Numbered from the stretch's first letter, positions 15,111 through 25,540 are shown. The stretch is DNA of 35,890 nt from Spirochaetota bacterium (GCA_029562645.1 JAKQUI010000030.1:1-35890); one strand, 5' to 3'. Program-made: numbers and translations. The notes: generated from the letters alone by a model not told the origin.

Positions 15111-15572
15111 GTGAAAGCACGTATCAAACGGCTATCATTAGACACAGCCATGGACGATAAAACGCACGAACGCAGATCCAAGCCGCGTCCCGATATGCCA
15201 TCGGGAATATTCCGCTACGAGGTTCGGGAACGCACGCTCGTGCTCACCATCTCAACTGAAACCGTAGACATCTACAATGTGGGGACGCTGCTCGAGAGGA
15301 CCGACAAGGCGTTCGTCGAGCTCGATTTCGATTCCGTCATCATCGACGTAACCGGCCTAAAGCGCATGGACAACTCGGCGGCGGGGGCCCTCATGGTCGC
15401 CATGGACCGCATGAAGAAGCGGCGATCCGGCGGCGCGGTGGTCGTGGTTACGGACAATCCCGCCTATTACAAGCTCAAGCATCTCTACCAGTATCCGCTC
15501 GACCTTTTCCCGACCGTGGACGAGGCGATGGCATTTTTGCGGGATTCCTCCCCGAGCGCAAAAAACGAATAA
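15111..15572 (+). CDS. STAS-domain protein, anti-sigma factor antagonist type
   Basis: Up to 153 residues. The STAS domain occupies about residues 35-145: LVLTISTETVDIYNVGTL, then VIIDVTGLKRMDNSAAGALM, where the Ser of DNSAAG is at the position phosphorylated by the cognate anti-sigma kinase, then GGAVVVVTDNP and the final helix VDEAMAFL. Such proteins release a sigma factor by binding its anti-sigma factor or act in similar partner-switching modules. No kinase or sigma gene is nearby. The start is uncertain: GTG 15111 directly follows a REP-like core and has no Shine-Dalgarno; ATG 15150 is an alternative and would remove 13 residues outside the domain. The unusual Arg/Lys-rich N-terminal extension may be REP-derived or untranslated. 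Confidence 0.82.
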   Translation: MKARIKRLSLDTAMDDKTHERRSKPRPDMPSGIFRYEVRERTLVLTISTETVDIYNVGTLLERTDKAFVELDFDSVIIDVTGLKRMDNSAAGALMVAMDRMKKRRSGGAVVVVTDNPAYYKLKHLYQYPLDLFPTVDEAMAFLRDSSPSAKNE

Positions 15573-15613
15573 CAACGCAACACCCTCTCCACGCTCGACG
15601 CGAGGGAGCGTTG
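15573..15613 (+). terminator. Imperfect hairpin after the STAS gene, possible terminator
   Basis: CAACGC/GCGTTG (15573-15578, 15608-15613) and CCCTC/GAGGG (15583-15587, 15602-15606) can form a nested stem beginning at the stop codon. There is no U-tract, so it may be factor-dependent or a mere processing structure. Confidence 0.3.
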
Positions 15614-15680
15614 ACAGTCCATCGTTCTTCATTATGACCAGGTTGAGGTTGGATTGGTGCGCGTGATTAAAAGGAGTTGT

Positions 15681-16970
15681 TTATCCCTTCCGGTTTTTTT
15701 TCGACACCTCGACGCTCACCGCCCCCTCCCCGGCGCCGTCGGCGACGCTGAGGGCGCCGTCGGTCCCGTCCGTTTCTGTGAGCGAGAGCCACCCTTTGTC
15801 CGCTTTGCCCAGGCGCGACTGGATCTGCGCGATGGCGCGATTGGCGGCGCTGCGCACGAACGGATTGAGCGAGGCCTTTCCTTTCGCATAGATCTTCTCC
15901 ACCGCGGAAATATCGCCGCAAGTCTCGAGGGCCTGCATCGCGGCGATGATGATGTCGGAATCGTCGTTCGCAAGCCGCTCGACGAGAAACGCGCACAGCC
16001 GCGGATCGGCGGCATCGCGCATCGCGGCAAGGACCTCGAGTTGCGTCGCGAGGAGCGCGGCGCCCCGATAGCACGCCATGAGCGCGTCAGCGGGAACGCG
16101 CCGGCCGCGGTCTCGAAGATACCGCAGGATCTCCGCCATCAGCGCATCGTCGATGGAACCGGGCGATGCGAGGAGCGCCTCGCAGTGCGCGAAGCCCTCC
16201 TCGCCCAGCAGCCTCGCGGCCTCGAAGCGCACGACGGCATTCGCGTCGTCGCACGATCGACGCAGCACCGAGCGCGCCTCGTCGTCGAGCGCCCCTGCGG
16301 CGGCCAGCGCGCGCAGGTTTGCGATCCGCACCTCCGGTTCGGGGTCGCGCTCGATGTTTCGCATCAGACGCGCGCGAAGGGGCCCATCGTCGGCGAACGC
16401 CGCGCCGATCGCCATGAGCGAATCCACGCACTCGACAATCATCGACGCCGTGACCGCGCGATCGAGCGGCCGCGTGACGAACATCACGTCCTGTTTAATG
16501 GACACGGTCTCCCATTGCCGTGAAAGTTTTTCCAGGCGTTTCCGCGTTTCGAAATTCATCGAGGCGGCCACATGCGCCGGCCGGGATGCGTGAAAATACA
16601 GCATCTCGTCGAGCGCGCGATCGCCGGTTACGATATCGCACCGGGTCACGGCGTTCATCAGGCGCGAGCCGAGCGACTCCTTGCGGATGTACAGGTCCAG
16701 ATCGAGCGCGCGGACGTGCGCCACTTTTATGCGCAGGCACTCCTGCTTTCCTTCCGTCGTTTTCTCGACGATAATGGAAAAGCCGTTATGCGATCCATAT
16801 GCCTTCGGAAAGAAAAACAGGCTTCCCCGGATGAAGGTAAGCCCGTACGCATCGGCAACCTCCTTGAAGCAACGAGTAAACCGGCGGTTTCGCCGTATCG
16901 CCGAAACAAGCTGATACACGGCGATCGCCGCGACACCCGAAACCCACACTACAAACAGAAAAACGGGCAT
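15681..16970 (-). CDS. HEAT-repeat-like protein with N-terminal membrane anchor
   Basis: 429 residues. An N-terminal hydrophobic helix (FLFVVWVSGVAAIAVYQLV, residues 4-22) is followed by a basic IRRNRR stop-transfer, so the bulk should be cytoplasmic. Residues about 30-200 form a mixed domain of unknown type. From about 205 on, tandem helical pairs of HEAT/armadillo type appear (PEVRIANLRALAAAGAL, NAVVRFEAARLLGEEG, DSDIIIAAMQALETCG, NPFVRSAANRAIAQI). The last 35 residues are low complexity (Gly/Ala/Asp). The repeats suggest protein binding; no enzyme activity is seen. ATG 16970 is five bases after the TcdA stop. A GTG at 16979, in frame and overlapping that stop, is also possible. It is last in the MBL-TcdA-HEAT gene set. 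Confidence 0.72.
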   Translation of the reverse strand: MPVFLFVVWVSGVAAIAVYQLVSAIRRNRRFTRCFKEVADAYGLTFIRGSLFFFPKAYGSHNGFSIIVEKTTEGKQECLRIKVAHVRALDLDLYIRKESLGSRLMNAVTRCDIVTGDRALDEMLYFHASRPAHVAASMNFETRKRLEKLSRQWETVSIKQDVMFVTRPLDRAVTASMIVECVDSLMAIGAAFADDGPLRARLMRNIERDPEPEVRIANLRALAAAGALDDEARSVLRRSCDDANAVVRFEAARLLGEEGFAHCEALLASPGSIDDALMAEILRYLRDRGRRVPADALMACYRGAALLATQLEVLAAMRDAADPRLCAFLVERLANDDSDIIIAAMQALETCGDISAVEKIYAKGKASLNPFVRSAANRAIAQIQSRLGKADKGWLSLTETDGTDGALSVADGAGEGAVSVEVSKKNRKG

Positions 16971-16975
16971 GACGC

Positions 16976-17794
16976 TCACTCGGCCCGCCGCATGATGTCG
17001 CGTATCACCATCGACGCGAGCGTAAACCCGAACACGCCCGTGACGTGCACCAGCGCGCCGTTCACGCGCTTCTTCATCGCGCACCAGTCGGCCGCCTCTT
17101 CGCCGGTGGACTCGTTCCAGGCGTCGCGGTCGTGCACGCACTCGCAACCGCCGGTGCCGCAGATGGTCTCGATCGCCGGATCAGCGGCCGGCTCGTCGCT
17201 GAAAACGCAGGAAACGTCGAGCCCGACGCCGCGCGCGCGAAGGCGGCGCCGGACGACGCGCGCAAGCGGATCACCATGCGTCTTTGAAAGCGGCGCAACC
17301 CTGACGCGCGTGGGATCGGTTTTCGCGGCGGCCCCCATGGAGCAAAAGACCGTCACGCCCGCCGCGACGCAGCGCTCGATGAGGAGCGCCTTGTTCGCGA
17401 TGCTGTCGATGGCGTCGATGACGTAATCGAACGCGGCCAGATCGAAATCATCGGCCGTGGTCTCGTCGAAGACGCGGTGATGCGCGACGATGTCCGCGGC
17501 GGGATTGATCAAGAGCAGCCGTTCGCGGATCTCCCGCACCTTCGATTCTCCGAGGTTGCGCGACGTTGCCTGCAACTGGCGATTGAGGTTGGTGGGGCAG
17601 ATGATGTCGGAATCGACGAGCGCGAGATGGACAAGGCCGGAGCGCACCAGCGCCTCCGCGCACCAGCTCCCGACGCCGCCCACGCCGACAACGATCACCC
17701 GCGCCGCCGCCAGGCGCTCCATCGCCGCGCTCCCGAGGACCATGGCGGTCCGGTGCGTCATCGATGCGTAGAGGTTGTTCGTATCGGCGGCCAT
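16976..17794 (-). CDS. tcdA: ThiF/E1-like enzyme, TcdA type (tRNA threonylcarbamoyladenosine dehydratase)
   Basis: 272 residues. A Rossmann motif VVGVGGVGSWCAEALVRSG (about 35-53), DSDIICPTNLNRQ (about 61-73, with the Arg that contacts ATP) and YVIDAIDSI (about 124-132) are all as in TcdA/CsdL. TcdA activates the carboxylate of tRNA t6A37 with ATP and cyclises it to ct6A. Characteristic DPTRVRVAPLSKTHGDPLARVVRRRLR and VFSDEP segments (the second normally VYSSE) are present. It is slightly longer than E. coli TcdA. It is 33 bases downstream of the MBL lipoprotein gene and next to the HEAT gene, with no obvious functional link. A different E1-like sulfur-transfer role cannot be excluded. Confidence 0.88.
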   Translation of the reverse strand: MAADTNNLYASMTHRTAMVLGSAAMERLAAARVIVVGVGGVGSWCAEALVRSGLVHLALVDSDIICPTNLNRQLQATSRNLGESKVREIRERLLLINPAADIVAHHRVFDETTADDFDLAAFDYVIDAIDSIANKALLIERCVAAGVTVFCSMGAAAKTDPTRVRVAPLSKTHGDPLARVVRRRLRARGVGLDVSCVFSDEPAADPAIETICGTGGCECVHDRDAWNESTGEEAADWCAMKKRVNGALVHVTGVFGFTLASMVIRDIMRRAE

Positions 17795-17827
17795 ATCAAC
17801 GAAGGAGACCGTGACCGGACGGTCCTG

Positions 17828-18955
17828 TCAATTCGTTTTATGCCGGGACGAGCGGACGGGCTCGATGCCGCCGATGTCCATCACCACGAATCGCGACGGG
17901 TCGAGCCCCCGTCGGGCAATGGCACGCTTGAGCGCGAGCGCGGCGTACCCCACCGGCTCCTCGCCGAGCGGAAAGGTTCCCCATTGCGTGGGAATAAAGT
18001 AGCGCGCGCCGGTCTCATCGAACGCGCGCAGCGCCTCATCGACATTCATGTGCGCATAATGCATGAACCAGCGCGGGTGGAACGCGGTGATGGGCATGAA
18101 GGCGTAGTCGATCCCCGGGAACTTCCGGCCGATCTCACGGTAGCCCGCGAAATAGCCGCTGTCGCCCGCGAAGAGGATTTTCGTCTTCGGGGCGATGAGG
18201 ACGAACCCCGCCCACAGCGAACGGTTGGTCCCCTGGTCGATGCGGCGCGACCAATGCTGCGCCGGGACGCATGCGATCCGCACGCCCGCGCCCAGCTCGG
18301 CCTCCCGCCACCAGTCCAGCTCGACGATGTCGCGCTTCCCGTATTTTCGAATCAGCTCGCCAACGCCACGCGGAACGATAAAACGCGCGCTCTCCGGCAG
18401 GGCGCGAACGGTGTCGAGATCCAGATGGTCGTGGTGATTGTGCGTGATGATGACGACCATCCGCGGCGCGGCCGCAGCGAGCTCCGCGGCCGTGATCGCC
18501 GGAGGCACCTTCCGCTTGATGATGACGGCCCGGTTCGAAAGCATCGGGTCGGTCACGTACAGCGTATCGCCGATCTTCACCGCGAAGCTGTTGTGCCCGA
18601 TCCAGAGGATATAGTCCCGATCGGCGTGCTTCGCCATCCGTGCGCGCGCATCCGGAACGAAGGCCGGAAGATGGGCCCGCTCCTCGTCGGTATAGACCGT
18701 GCTTGCGCGCGTGAACAGCCGCCAACGCAGGACGGAGAGAAAGCCCGTCTCGGGCATGCGCGCCCAGGGATTGTGGAAGCGGCCGGCGTGATTGTGCGGA
18801 GCGTAGAGCAGTTCGGGTTTGGTTTCATCGATACTCTTGCGCCAGGTTGCCTCATCGAAATCAACCGGAGCGGAGAGGCAGGATGTGAACACTGCTAGTG
18901 ATAGTGTCACTAAAATTGGGGTCAGAGCCCTCTTGGCTATACCTTTCATCATCAT
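17828..18955 (-). CDS. Metallo-beta-lactamase-fold lipoprotein (NAPE-PLD/UlaG-like)
   Basis: About 375 residues. A signal peptide ends in a lipobox-like FTSC, so it is probably an envelope lipoprotein. The metal-binding THNHHDHLD motif, the later PAQHWS histidine and FAGDSGY aspartate are all present, as in the NAPE-phospholipase D-like branch of the MBL fold, which hydrolyses phosphodiester or related bonds using two zinc ions. The start is uncertain between ATG codons at 18955, 18952 and 18949; a TTG at 18970 is less likely. Unusually, the signal-peptide codons KRALTPI are formed by a REP-like core (18918-18930). It is first in a gene set with tcdA and the HEAT-repeat gene. Confidence 0.85.
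   Translation of the reverse strand: MMMKGIAKRALTPILVTLSLAVFTSCLSAPVDFDEATWRKSIDETKPELLYAPHNHAGRFHNPWARMPETGFLSVLRWRLFTRASTVYTDEERAHLPAFVPDARARMAKHADRDYILWIGHNSFAVKIGDTLYVTDPMLSNRAVIIKRKVPPAITAAELAAAAPRMVVIITHNHHDHLDLDTVRALPESARFIVPRGVGELIRKYGKRDIVELDWWREAELGAGVRIACVPAQHWSRRIDQGTNRSLWAGFVLIAPKTKILFAGDSGYFAGYREIGRKFPGIDYAFMPITAFHPRWFMHYAHMNVDEALRAFDETGARYFIPTQWGTFPLGEEPVGYAALALKRAIARRGLDPSRFVVMDIGGIEPVRSSRHKTN
18918..18930. repeat. REP-like core inside the MBL lipoprotein signal peptide
   Basis: GGGGTCAGAGCCC on the plus strand. Read on the minus strand it encodes part of AlaLeuThrPro within the n-/h-region of the signal peptide. It is a copy of the same family as the cores at 15069, 19038, 23309, 33668 and 34433. 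Confidence 0.7.
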
Positions 18956-19037
18956 TCTATCGATATACAACCTACTTTTTCTGGGTGAATTCAGGATGCC
19001 AGTGTACTACATCATCGTCATACAAACTGATTTTTTT

Positions 19038-19094
19038 GGGGCTCTGACCCTCTTGGAGCTACATCCGGGAAATCTACATAGGCTCTGACCCCCC
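19038..19094. repeat. Two REP-like cores, 43 bp apart
   Basis: GGGGCTCTGACCC (19038-19050), followed by TCTTGG as in the copy at 18918, and GGCTCTGACCCCCC (19081-19094). Same orientation, about two 21-bp units apart, in the gap upstream of metY. Confidence 0.7.
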
Positions 19095-19186
19095 TTTTTC
19101 ACACAAAAGTAAACACCAAGGCACTACTGTAACCATTTTCACATCGGATACTTTTTCCCGCATTTCGGAAAAAATTCACTTTTCTC

Positions 19187-19214
19187 TTGACAAAAACAAT
19201 GTGCAATATTTATT

Positions 19215-19216
<2 letters not shown>
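19187..19216 (+). promoter_or_regulatory. Probable sigma70-type promoter of the metY-cysK operon
   Basis: TTGACA at 19187-19192 is a perfect -35. At 18-bp spacing TATTTA (19211-19216) is a moderate -10. The start would lie around 19223, inside the palindrome at 19215-19242 and about 40 bases ahead of the metY ATG. Confidence 0.6.
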
Positions 19217-20563
<1,347 letters not shown>

Positions 20564-20606
20564 ATCGCGGGTGCGGCATCATCACACACGATACGAGGTG
20601 ACGAAC

Positions 20607-21575
20607 ATGGCACGCATATACGACGACAACAGCACAAGCATCGGAAACACGCCGCTGGTCCGCATCAACCGGATCGCCGCGGGGCTGCCGGGAACGATCC
20701 TGGCGAAGATCGAGGGACGCAATCCCGCCTACTCGGTCAAGTGCCGGCTCGGCGCCGCGCTGATATGGGCGGCCGAGCGCGACGGCATCCTCACGCCGGG
20801 ACGGCGCGACGTGACGGTCGTCGAGCCCACGAGCGGCAACACCGGGATCGCGCTCGCGTACGTGTGCGCCGCGCGGCAGTACCCGCTCGTCCTCACCATG
20901 CCGGAGACCATGTCCATCGAGCGGCGCAAGATGCTCAAGGCCTTCGGCGCCGAGCTCATCCTGACCGAGGGCGCGAAGGGCATGCCCGGCGCGATTGCTA
21001 AAGCCGAGGAGATCGTCGCGAGCGATCCGAAGAAGCATTTCATGCCGCAGCAGTTCAAGAACCCGGCCAACCCGGAGATCCACTTCACGACCACCGGGCC
21101 CGAGATATGGAACGACACCGACGGATCGATCGACTTCTTCGTCGCCGGCGTGGGGACCGGCGGCACCATCACCGGCGTGAGCCGTTATCTGAAACAGGAG
21201 AAGCGCGCGGCGGTCCGATCCGTGGCCGTGGAGCCCGCGGACTCGCCGGTGCTCACCGCGCTCAAGGCGGGAGCAACGCCGAAGCCCGGCCCCCACAAGA
21301 TCCAGGGGATCGGCGCGGGCTTCAAGCCGGACATCCTTGACCTCGACCTCGTGGACGAGATCGCCACGGTAACGAACGACGAGGCGATCGAGATGGCGCG
21401 GCGATTGCACCTCGAGGAGGGAATCACCGTCGGGATCTCCAGCGGCGCGGCCATGGCAGCCGCGGTGAAAATCGCGGCGCGGCCCGAGAGCGCGGGAAAG
21501 ACCATCGTGGTGATCCTCCCCGACGCCGGGGAGCGCTATCTCTCGAGCGCGCTCTTCGAGGAGATCGGCGCATGA
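20607..21575 (+). CDS. cysK: Cysteine synthase A (O-acetylserine sulfhydrylase)
   Basis: 322 residues, highly similar as I recall to enterobacterial Cys[11 protein letters not shown] (about 11-20), the PLP-Lys motif [11 protein letters not shown] (about 37-47), [13 protein letters not shown] (about 76-88), [31 protein letters not shown] and GISSGAA follow in order. It makes cysteine from O-acetylserine and sulfide. GAGGTG, six bases before ATG 20607, serves as ribosome site. The gap to metY is 43 bp and the stop overlaps the next gene by ATGA, so they are co-transcribed. Confidence 0.94.
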   Translation: MARIYDDNSTSIGNTPLVRINRIAAGLPGTILAKIEGRNPAYSVKCRLGAALIWAAERDGILTPGRRDVTVVEPTSGNTGIALAYVCAARQYPLVLTMPETMSIERRKMLKAFGAELILTEGAKGMPGAIAKAEEIVASDPKKHFMPQQFKNPANPEIHFTTTGPEIWNDTDGSIDFFVAGVGTGGTITGVSRYLKQEKRAAVRSVAVEPADSPVLTALKAGATPKPGPHKIQGIGAGFKPDILDLDLVDEIATVTNDEAIEMARRLHLEEGITVGISSGAAMAAAVKIAARPESAGKTIVVILPDAGERYLSSALFEEIGA

Positions 21576-22714
21576 AGTACGACACGAAGATCCTGCACGG
21601 CGCGGCCGACCGCGATCCGTACACCGGGGCGCTCAGCATTCCCATATACCCTGCGTCGACCTATCACCAGAAGAACATCGACGAGGCGCCGGGGTACGTG
21701 TACTCGCGCGCGGGCAATCCTACGCGCCGCGCGCTCGAGGAGACGCTCGCCATGCTCGAGGGAGGCGCGCGCGCTTATGCCTTCGCATCCGGCGTCGCGG
21801 CGATCACCGCCGCCCTCACCGCGGTGCTCTCGGCGGGAGACCACATCGTCGCGACGCGCGACATCTACGGCGGCTCGTACCGCCTGCTCACGGACTACCT
21901 CGACCGTTTCGGCATCGAGCACACCTTCGCGGACACCTCCGACCCGCGCGAGGTGGAGCACGCCATTCGTCCGAACACGCGCGTCCTGTTCCTCGAAAGC
22001 CCGTCCAATCCCCTGCTGAAGATCATCGACTTCGAGGCGATGGCGGCGATCGCGCGGGCGCGCGGATGCATCACCATTCTCGACAACACCTTTCTCACGC
22101 CCTACTTCTTCCGGCCGCTTGACTTCGGCATCGACATGAGCGTCCACAGCGCGACGAAGTTCCTCGGCGGGCACAGCGACCTCCTCGCCGGCGCGGTGAT
22201 CACGAAATCGCGCGAGCTCGGCGAACAGGTGTACCGCGTGCAGGCGACGACGGGCGGGGTGCTCTCGCCCGAGAACTCGTGGCTGCTCCTGCGCGGGATC
22301 AAGACCCTGCGCGCGCGCATGACCCTACAGGCCGAGGGCGCGATGCGGATCGCCCGCTGGCTCGCGGATCAACGTTGGGCGACATCAGTGTATTATCCCG
22401 GCCTGCCGGAACATCCGGGGCATGACATCCTCAAGCGCCAGGCCACGGGCTTCGGCGCGGTCGTCTCGTTCACTACGGACAGCGTCGCGCGCGCGCACGC
22501 GATCATGAAGCACGTGCAGTATTGGACCGTCGCGGTATCGCTGGGCGGGGTGGAGTCGATTCTCTCGTACCCGTCGCGAATGTCGCACGCCGCGCTCCCC
22601 GTCGAGACGCGCGAGTCGCTGGGCATCACCGACACGCTCATCCGACTTTCCGTGGGGCTCGAGGACGCGGACGACCTCATCGAGGACCTCGCACGGGCGG
22701 CGGAGGCCCGATGA
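21572..22714 (+). CDS. Cystathionine gamma-lyase / beta-lyase-type PLP enzyme
   Basis: 380 residues. Cys/Met metabolism PLP family: the start [54 protein letters not shown], the PLP-Lys in [16 protein letters not shown] and [17 protein letters not shown]. The pattern fits cystathionine-cleaving enzymes (MccB/MetC) or cystathionine gamma-synthase, which cannot be separated safely by eye. ATG 21572 overlaps the cysK stop. Together with metY and cysK this allows interconversion of homocysteine and cysteine. Confidence 0.88.
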   Translation: MKYDTKILHGAADRDPYTGALSIPIYPASTYHQKNIDEAPGYVYSRAGNPTRRALEETLAMLEGGARAYAFASGVAAITAALTAVLSAGDHIVATRDIYGGSYRLLTDYLDRFGIEHTFADTSDPREVEHAIRPNTRVLFLESPSNPLLKIIDFEAMAAIARARGCITILDNTFLTPYFFRPLDFGIDMSVHSATKFLGGHSDLLAGAVITKSRELGEQVYRVQATTGGVLSPENSWLLLRGIKTLRARMTLQAEGAMRIARWLADQRWATSVYYPGLPEHPGHDILKRQATGFGAVVSFTTDSVARAHAIMKHVQYWTVAVSLGGVESILSYPSRMSHAALPVETRESLGITDTLIRLSVGLEDADDLIEDLARAAEAR

Positions 22715-22754
22715 GGTCGAGATCCCATATATCGTCTATCGTGAGGGTCGCGCT

Positions 22755-23198
22755 ATGAAGCTCTCAACGCGGTCACGCTACGGGGTCAGGCTGATGCTGG
22801 CGCTGGGGACCGGCGAGAAGCCGGGACCGACGCTGCTGAAAGACGTCGCTCGCCGCGAGCAGATATCGGAAAAGTACCTGAGCCAGATCATCATCCACCT
22901 GAAGGCCAAGGGTCTGGTGCACGCGTCGCGGGGCGCCCATGGCGGCTACGAACTCGCTCGGCCGGCCGCGGAGATCACCCTGCGCGAGATCGTGGAGCCG
23001 CTCGAGGGCGATTTATGCCTGGTGGACTGCATCCTCAGGCCCGCGTCCTGCACGCGTTCCGCGACATGTGCAACCCGGGACGTATGGGGGGCGATGAACA
23101 CGATGATCCTGGATTATCTCGACACCATTACGCTCGAGGACCTGGTGCGAAAACACCGCGGCAAGCTGGGCGATGCAGGGATTGATTTTGCGATATAG
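22755..23198 (+). CDS. Rrf2-family transcriptional regulator
   Basis: 147 residues. The start MKLSTRSRYGVRLMLALG, then LLKDVARREQISEKYLSQIIIHLKAKGLV (winged helix) and GAHGGYELARPAAEITLREIVEPLEG are classic Rrf2 signatures. A Cys-rich segment CLVDCILRPASCTRSATC (about residues 88-105) has more cysteines than CymR, and three of them could hold a [2Fe-2S] or [4Fe-4S] cluster as in IscR, NsrR or RsrR. It is last in the sulfur operon, 40 bp after the lyase gene. It probably represses this operon in response to cysteine or Fe-S status through the 19215-19242 palindrome. The sensing mode is uncertain. Confidence 0.9.
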   Translation: MKLSTRSRYGVRLMLALGTGEKPGPTLLKDVARREQISEKYLSQIIIHLKAKGLVHASRGAHGGYELARPAAEITLREIVEPLEGDLCLVDCILRPASCTRSATCATRDVWGAMNTMILDYLDTITLEDLVRKHRGKLGDAGIDFAI

Positions 23199-23308
23199 GC
23201 TCCTTAGCCAGGCCGTCCAGTATATGGCACATTCTCATCGATCTTCATGATAATGAGTACGTCAGGGAAAAAGTGTTGCATGTTCTGAAGGTCTCAACAC
23301 TCCAACGC

Positions 23309-23343
23309 GGGGTCAGAGCCCCTTGACGCGGGGTCAGAGCCCC
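23309..23343. repeat. Tandem pair of REP-like cores
   Basis: Two perfect GGGGTCAGAGCCCC copies (23309-23322 and 23330-23343), 21 bp apart in direct orientation, each preceded by CGC. They lie between the Rrf2 gene and the YtkA-like operon and may form a BIME-like unit. The family is linked to the RAYT at 33691. Confidence 0.8.
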
Positions 23344-23381
23344 AACACAATTCACCAGCTTGTTCGCATTTATGGTACTTT

Positions 23382-23425
23382 AGAATAAACTTTATTCTTA
23401 AAACGACCAGACATGATGGTATACT
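23382..23425 (+). promoter_or_regulatory. Palindrome AGAATAAACTTTATTCT and -10 box before the lipoprotein-ABC operon
   Basis: Perfect 8-bp arms AGAATAAA (23382-23389) and TTTATTCT (23391-23398) around one C. They lie just upstream of a TATACT -10 box (23420-23425) and 38 bp ahead of the lipoprotein ATG. The palindrome covers the expected -35. Its AT-rich 8-1-8 form recalls Fur/PerR-type sites, but it is not a textbook Fur box. Confidence 0.45.
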
Positions 23426-23462
23426 AAGTATCAGACTTTTATTAAAAACAAGGAGCACGCCA

Positions 23463-23924
23463 ATGATTCGAAAAATACTGCTTATACCGATAATCGCATC
23501 GATAGTGTTCATTTTTGGCTGCAAGGGATCGTCCGATTCCTGCTGCACCATCACACCGCCGGCGACCGGAACCGTGTCCGATGCGCCCATACTCACCTCG
23601 CCCGGGAGCAGGATCGCCATCAACAACGACCTGTCTTTCACATACGCCTTCGATAAAAAACCGGCGCTGGGGACCGCTATCCTCAAGATCCAGGTGTTCG
23701 ACAAGTCGGGGAAACAGGTATCGGACCTCGCCATCACCGGCGACTCGGGGATGCCGTCGATGAAGGGACACCACGACAGCGGCGATGTCGCCTTTCAGAA
23801 AAACCGGAAGGGCGATTACCTCATGCCGGTGCAGATCGTGATGCCAGGCGACTGGGCCGTCCGGGTGAAGATCGCCAAGGACGGCGCTCACATCTATACG
23901 GGGTTGATACGATTCGATGTTTAA
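23463..23924 (+). CDS. YtkA-like lipoprotein
   Basis: 153 residues. A signal peptide MIRKILLIPIIASIVFIFGC with Cys20 as lipidation site is followed by a short Ser/Cys-rich linker. Residues about 43-150 form a single immunoglobulin-like YtkA/FixH-type domain, with ITGDSGMPSMKGHH (about 91-104) and LMPVQIVMPGDWAVRVKI near the end. Met and His in MPSMKGHH would suit copper or another soft metal (inference). An AAGGAG site precedes ATG 23463. It overlaps the next gene by eight bases. It is the first gene of a five-gene export cassette. Confidence 0.78.
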   Translation: MIRKILLIPIIASIVFIFGCKGSSDSCCTITPPATGTVSDAPILTSPGSRIAINNDLSFTYAFDKKPALGTAILKIQVFDKSGKQVSDLAITGDSGMPSMKGHHDSGDVAFQKNRKGDYLMPVQIVMPGDWAVRVKIAKDGAHIYTGLIRFDV

Positions 23925-24903
23925 CAGGGCGGTCATCCTGTGCGCGTGCATACTGCTGATAACGACATCGGCGGCGCGCGCCCAGGGACGACTGCTCTAT
24001 CTGGAGGCGCAGGGAATCGCCGGCTACTCGAGCGCGGAGAAGCGCATGATCTTCTACTCGATGCGCCGGGAGGACGCGATGCAAAAACCCGGCCTGGGAT
24101 TCGACTACCTCGAACGGTTCGCCGGGGAGACCGGCGATATCGCCATGATCGCCCTCCAGGCGCGCGCCGCCTTCGACGACACGCAGCCCTACAGCACCGA
24201 GGGACAGGTCTACAACGCCTATCTGAAGATCAAGCCGCCGTTCGCCGATATCTGGATGGGGCACAACCGCCCCGCGCTGGGCATCTCGTCGTATCTGGAC
24301 AGCCACAGCCATCTCCTGCCGACGCTTGCGATGAACGGTTTCGGCTACGACCGCGATTGGGGGCTCGGCGCCGCGCGGCAGTTCGACTGGGGCGATATCG
24401 CCGTCTCGGCGACCACCGGCTCCGGGATGCCCATCTACTGGAAGGGGAACTATCTCACATCCGGCAGAGTATCGTACGGCGTTTTGGGGCGCGATAACTA
24501 TACCGTGGGCGCAAGCGGCGCCTACGGCCAGACGCTCGACACGATGGGGTATCATCTCATGATGCCCGATCCGATGGCCTTCGCGATGGGCGGCATCGAC
24601 TACGCGCTCCTGTGGGACAATCTCGAATTCAGCGTGGAGGGCATGGCGGGCCGGAAGGGGGACGACCCCGCGTATGCGTTTTTTTTCCGCGCAGGCATCA
24701 ACCTTATGGACGAGAGCCGTCTCAAGCTTGAGGTCCAGCCGATATACCTGAAGACCGGCCACGAGGAGAACATGCAGCTGCACGCGACGGTTTCGTACAT
24801 CGCCAGCGGCGACATCAAACTGCGCGCGATGTATGCATACGACCGCGAACTGCGGGATCATCGCGTCGTCGCGCAGGCGTACTGGTACTGGAGGGCGTTA
24901 TGA
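23917..24903 (+). CDS. Outer-membrane beta-barrel protein of unknown function
   Basis: 328 residues. A signal peptide with AxA cleavage (…TTSAARAQG, about residue 22) is followed by alternating hydrophobic/polar strands with many Tyr/Trp/Phe and Gly, ending QAYWYWRAL, i.e. with aromatic girdle residues near the C-terminus. This is typical of porin-like beta-barrels. I do not recognise a named family. The overlap with the lipoprotein gene and the short gap to the FMN-binding-like gene indicate one operon. It may provide the outer-membrane step for what the ABC transporter handles (inference). Confidence 0.68.
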   Translation: MFNRAVILCACILLITTSAARAQGRLLYLEAQGIAGYSSAEKRMIFYSMRREDAMQKPGLGFDYLERFAGETGDIAMIALQARAAFDDTQPYSTEGQVYNAYLKIKPPFADIWMGHNRPALGISSYLDSHSHLLPTLAMNGFGYDRDWGLGAARQFDWGDIAVSATTGSGMPIYWKGNYLTSGRVSYGVLGRDNYTVGASGAYGQTLDTMGYHLMMPDPMAFAMGGIDYALLWDNLEFSVEGMAGRKGDDPAYAFFFRAGINLMDESRLKLEVQPIYLKTGHEENMQLHATVSYIASGDIKLRAMYAYDRELRDHRVVAQAYWYWRAL

Positions 24904-24931
24904 TTGTGATTACAGTTACAGGAGGATTCCA

Positions 24932-25540
24932 ATGAAAACCATACTCGTATTTCTGTTGATGATTTTCGGCTCGCACAGCGCATATGCGGCCGTCGGCTGC
25001 GATCTGAACGATCCGGACCGGGACGTGAAGCGGCTCTTCCCGGGATCGACCGGCTACAAGACGCAGTATGTGTCCATCGACAAAAAGGGCGGCGCGGCGC
25101 TCCTGGCGCGGATCGAACAGCGACTGGGAGACAAATTCCAGGGGCTCTTCGAGACCATCGACGTCCCCTACACCGTGTACGAGGTCTACCGCGGGACGCA
25201 GCGGATCGGCTACATCCACGGCGTAAACCAGAAGGGGAAGTTCGGCGGAATACAGGTCTTCCTGTCGCTGGACCTGAACGGGGTGATCCGCGCCTTCTAT
25301 TTCCAGAAGCTTACCTCGCGCGAGGCGGCGAAGCTGCGCGCAAAGCAATTCGGGGACCAGTTCATCGGCCTGTCGCTCAAGGAATTCGCGTCATACGATG
25401 TCGCCGCGGGCACGGGCGCCGGACGCATTGCGGCCATCGCCAATCCAGCGCCGGGCGCGGACACGGACTTTCGCGCCTCGCTGCGCGCGGTGAAGAAAAA
25501 CCTCATCCTCATGGATGAGTTCGTATTCAGCGCCCGCTGA
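24932..25540 (+). CDS. Secreted FMN-binding-domain-like protein
   Basis: 202 residues. A signal peptide MKTILVFLLMIFGSHSAYAA (AxA cleavage at about 19) is followed by a mixed domain in which YRGTQRIGYIHGVNQKGKFGGIQVFLSLDLNGVIRAF (about 92-128) resembles FMN_bind domains of NqrC/RnfG-like proteins. The covalent FMN threonine motif (S[GA]AT) is not visible in the expected later region, where AAGTGAGRIAAI is found instead. It may therefore bind flavin non-covalently or have lost it. A GGAGGA site fixes ATG 24932. It is followed by the ABC permease after 24 bp. Confidence 0.68.
   Translation: MKTILVFLLMIFGSHSAYAAVGCDLNDPDRDVKRLFPGSTGYKTQYVSIDKKGGAALLARIEQRLGDKFQGLFETIDVPYTVYEVYRGTQRIGYIHGVNQKGKFGGIQVFLSLDLNGVIRAFYFQKLTSREAAKLRAKQFGDQFIGLSLKEFASYDVAAGTGAGRIAAIANPAPGADTDFRASLRAVKKNLILMDEFVFSAR

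Noticed and set aside
14920-15120. 66-codon minus-strand frame in the AT-rich gap before the STAS gene
   Set aside because: Its sequence is low-complexity Ile/Lys/Tyr from AT-rich DNA, its start reads through the REP cores, and there is no ribosome site.
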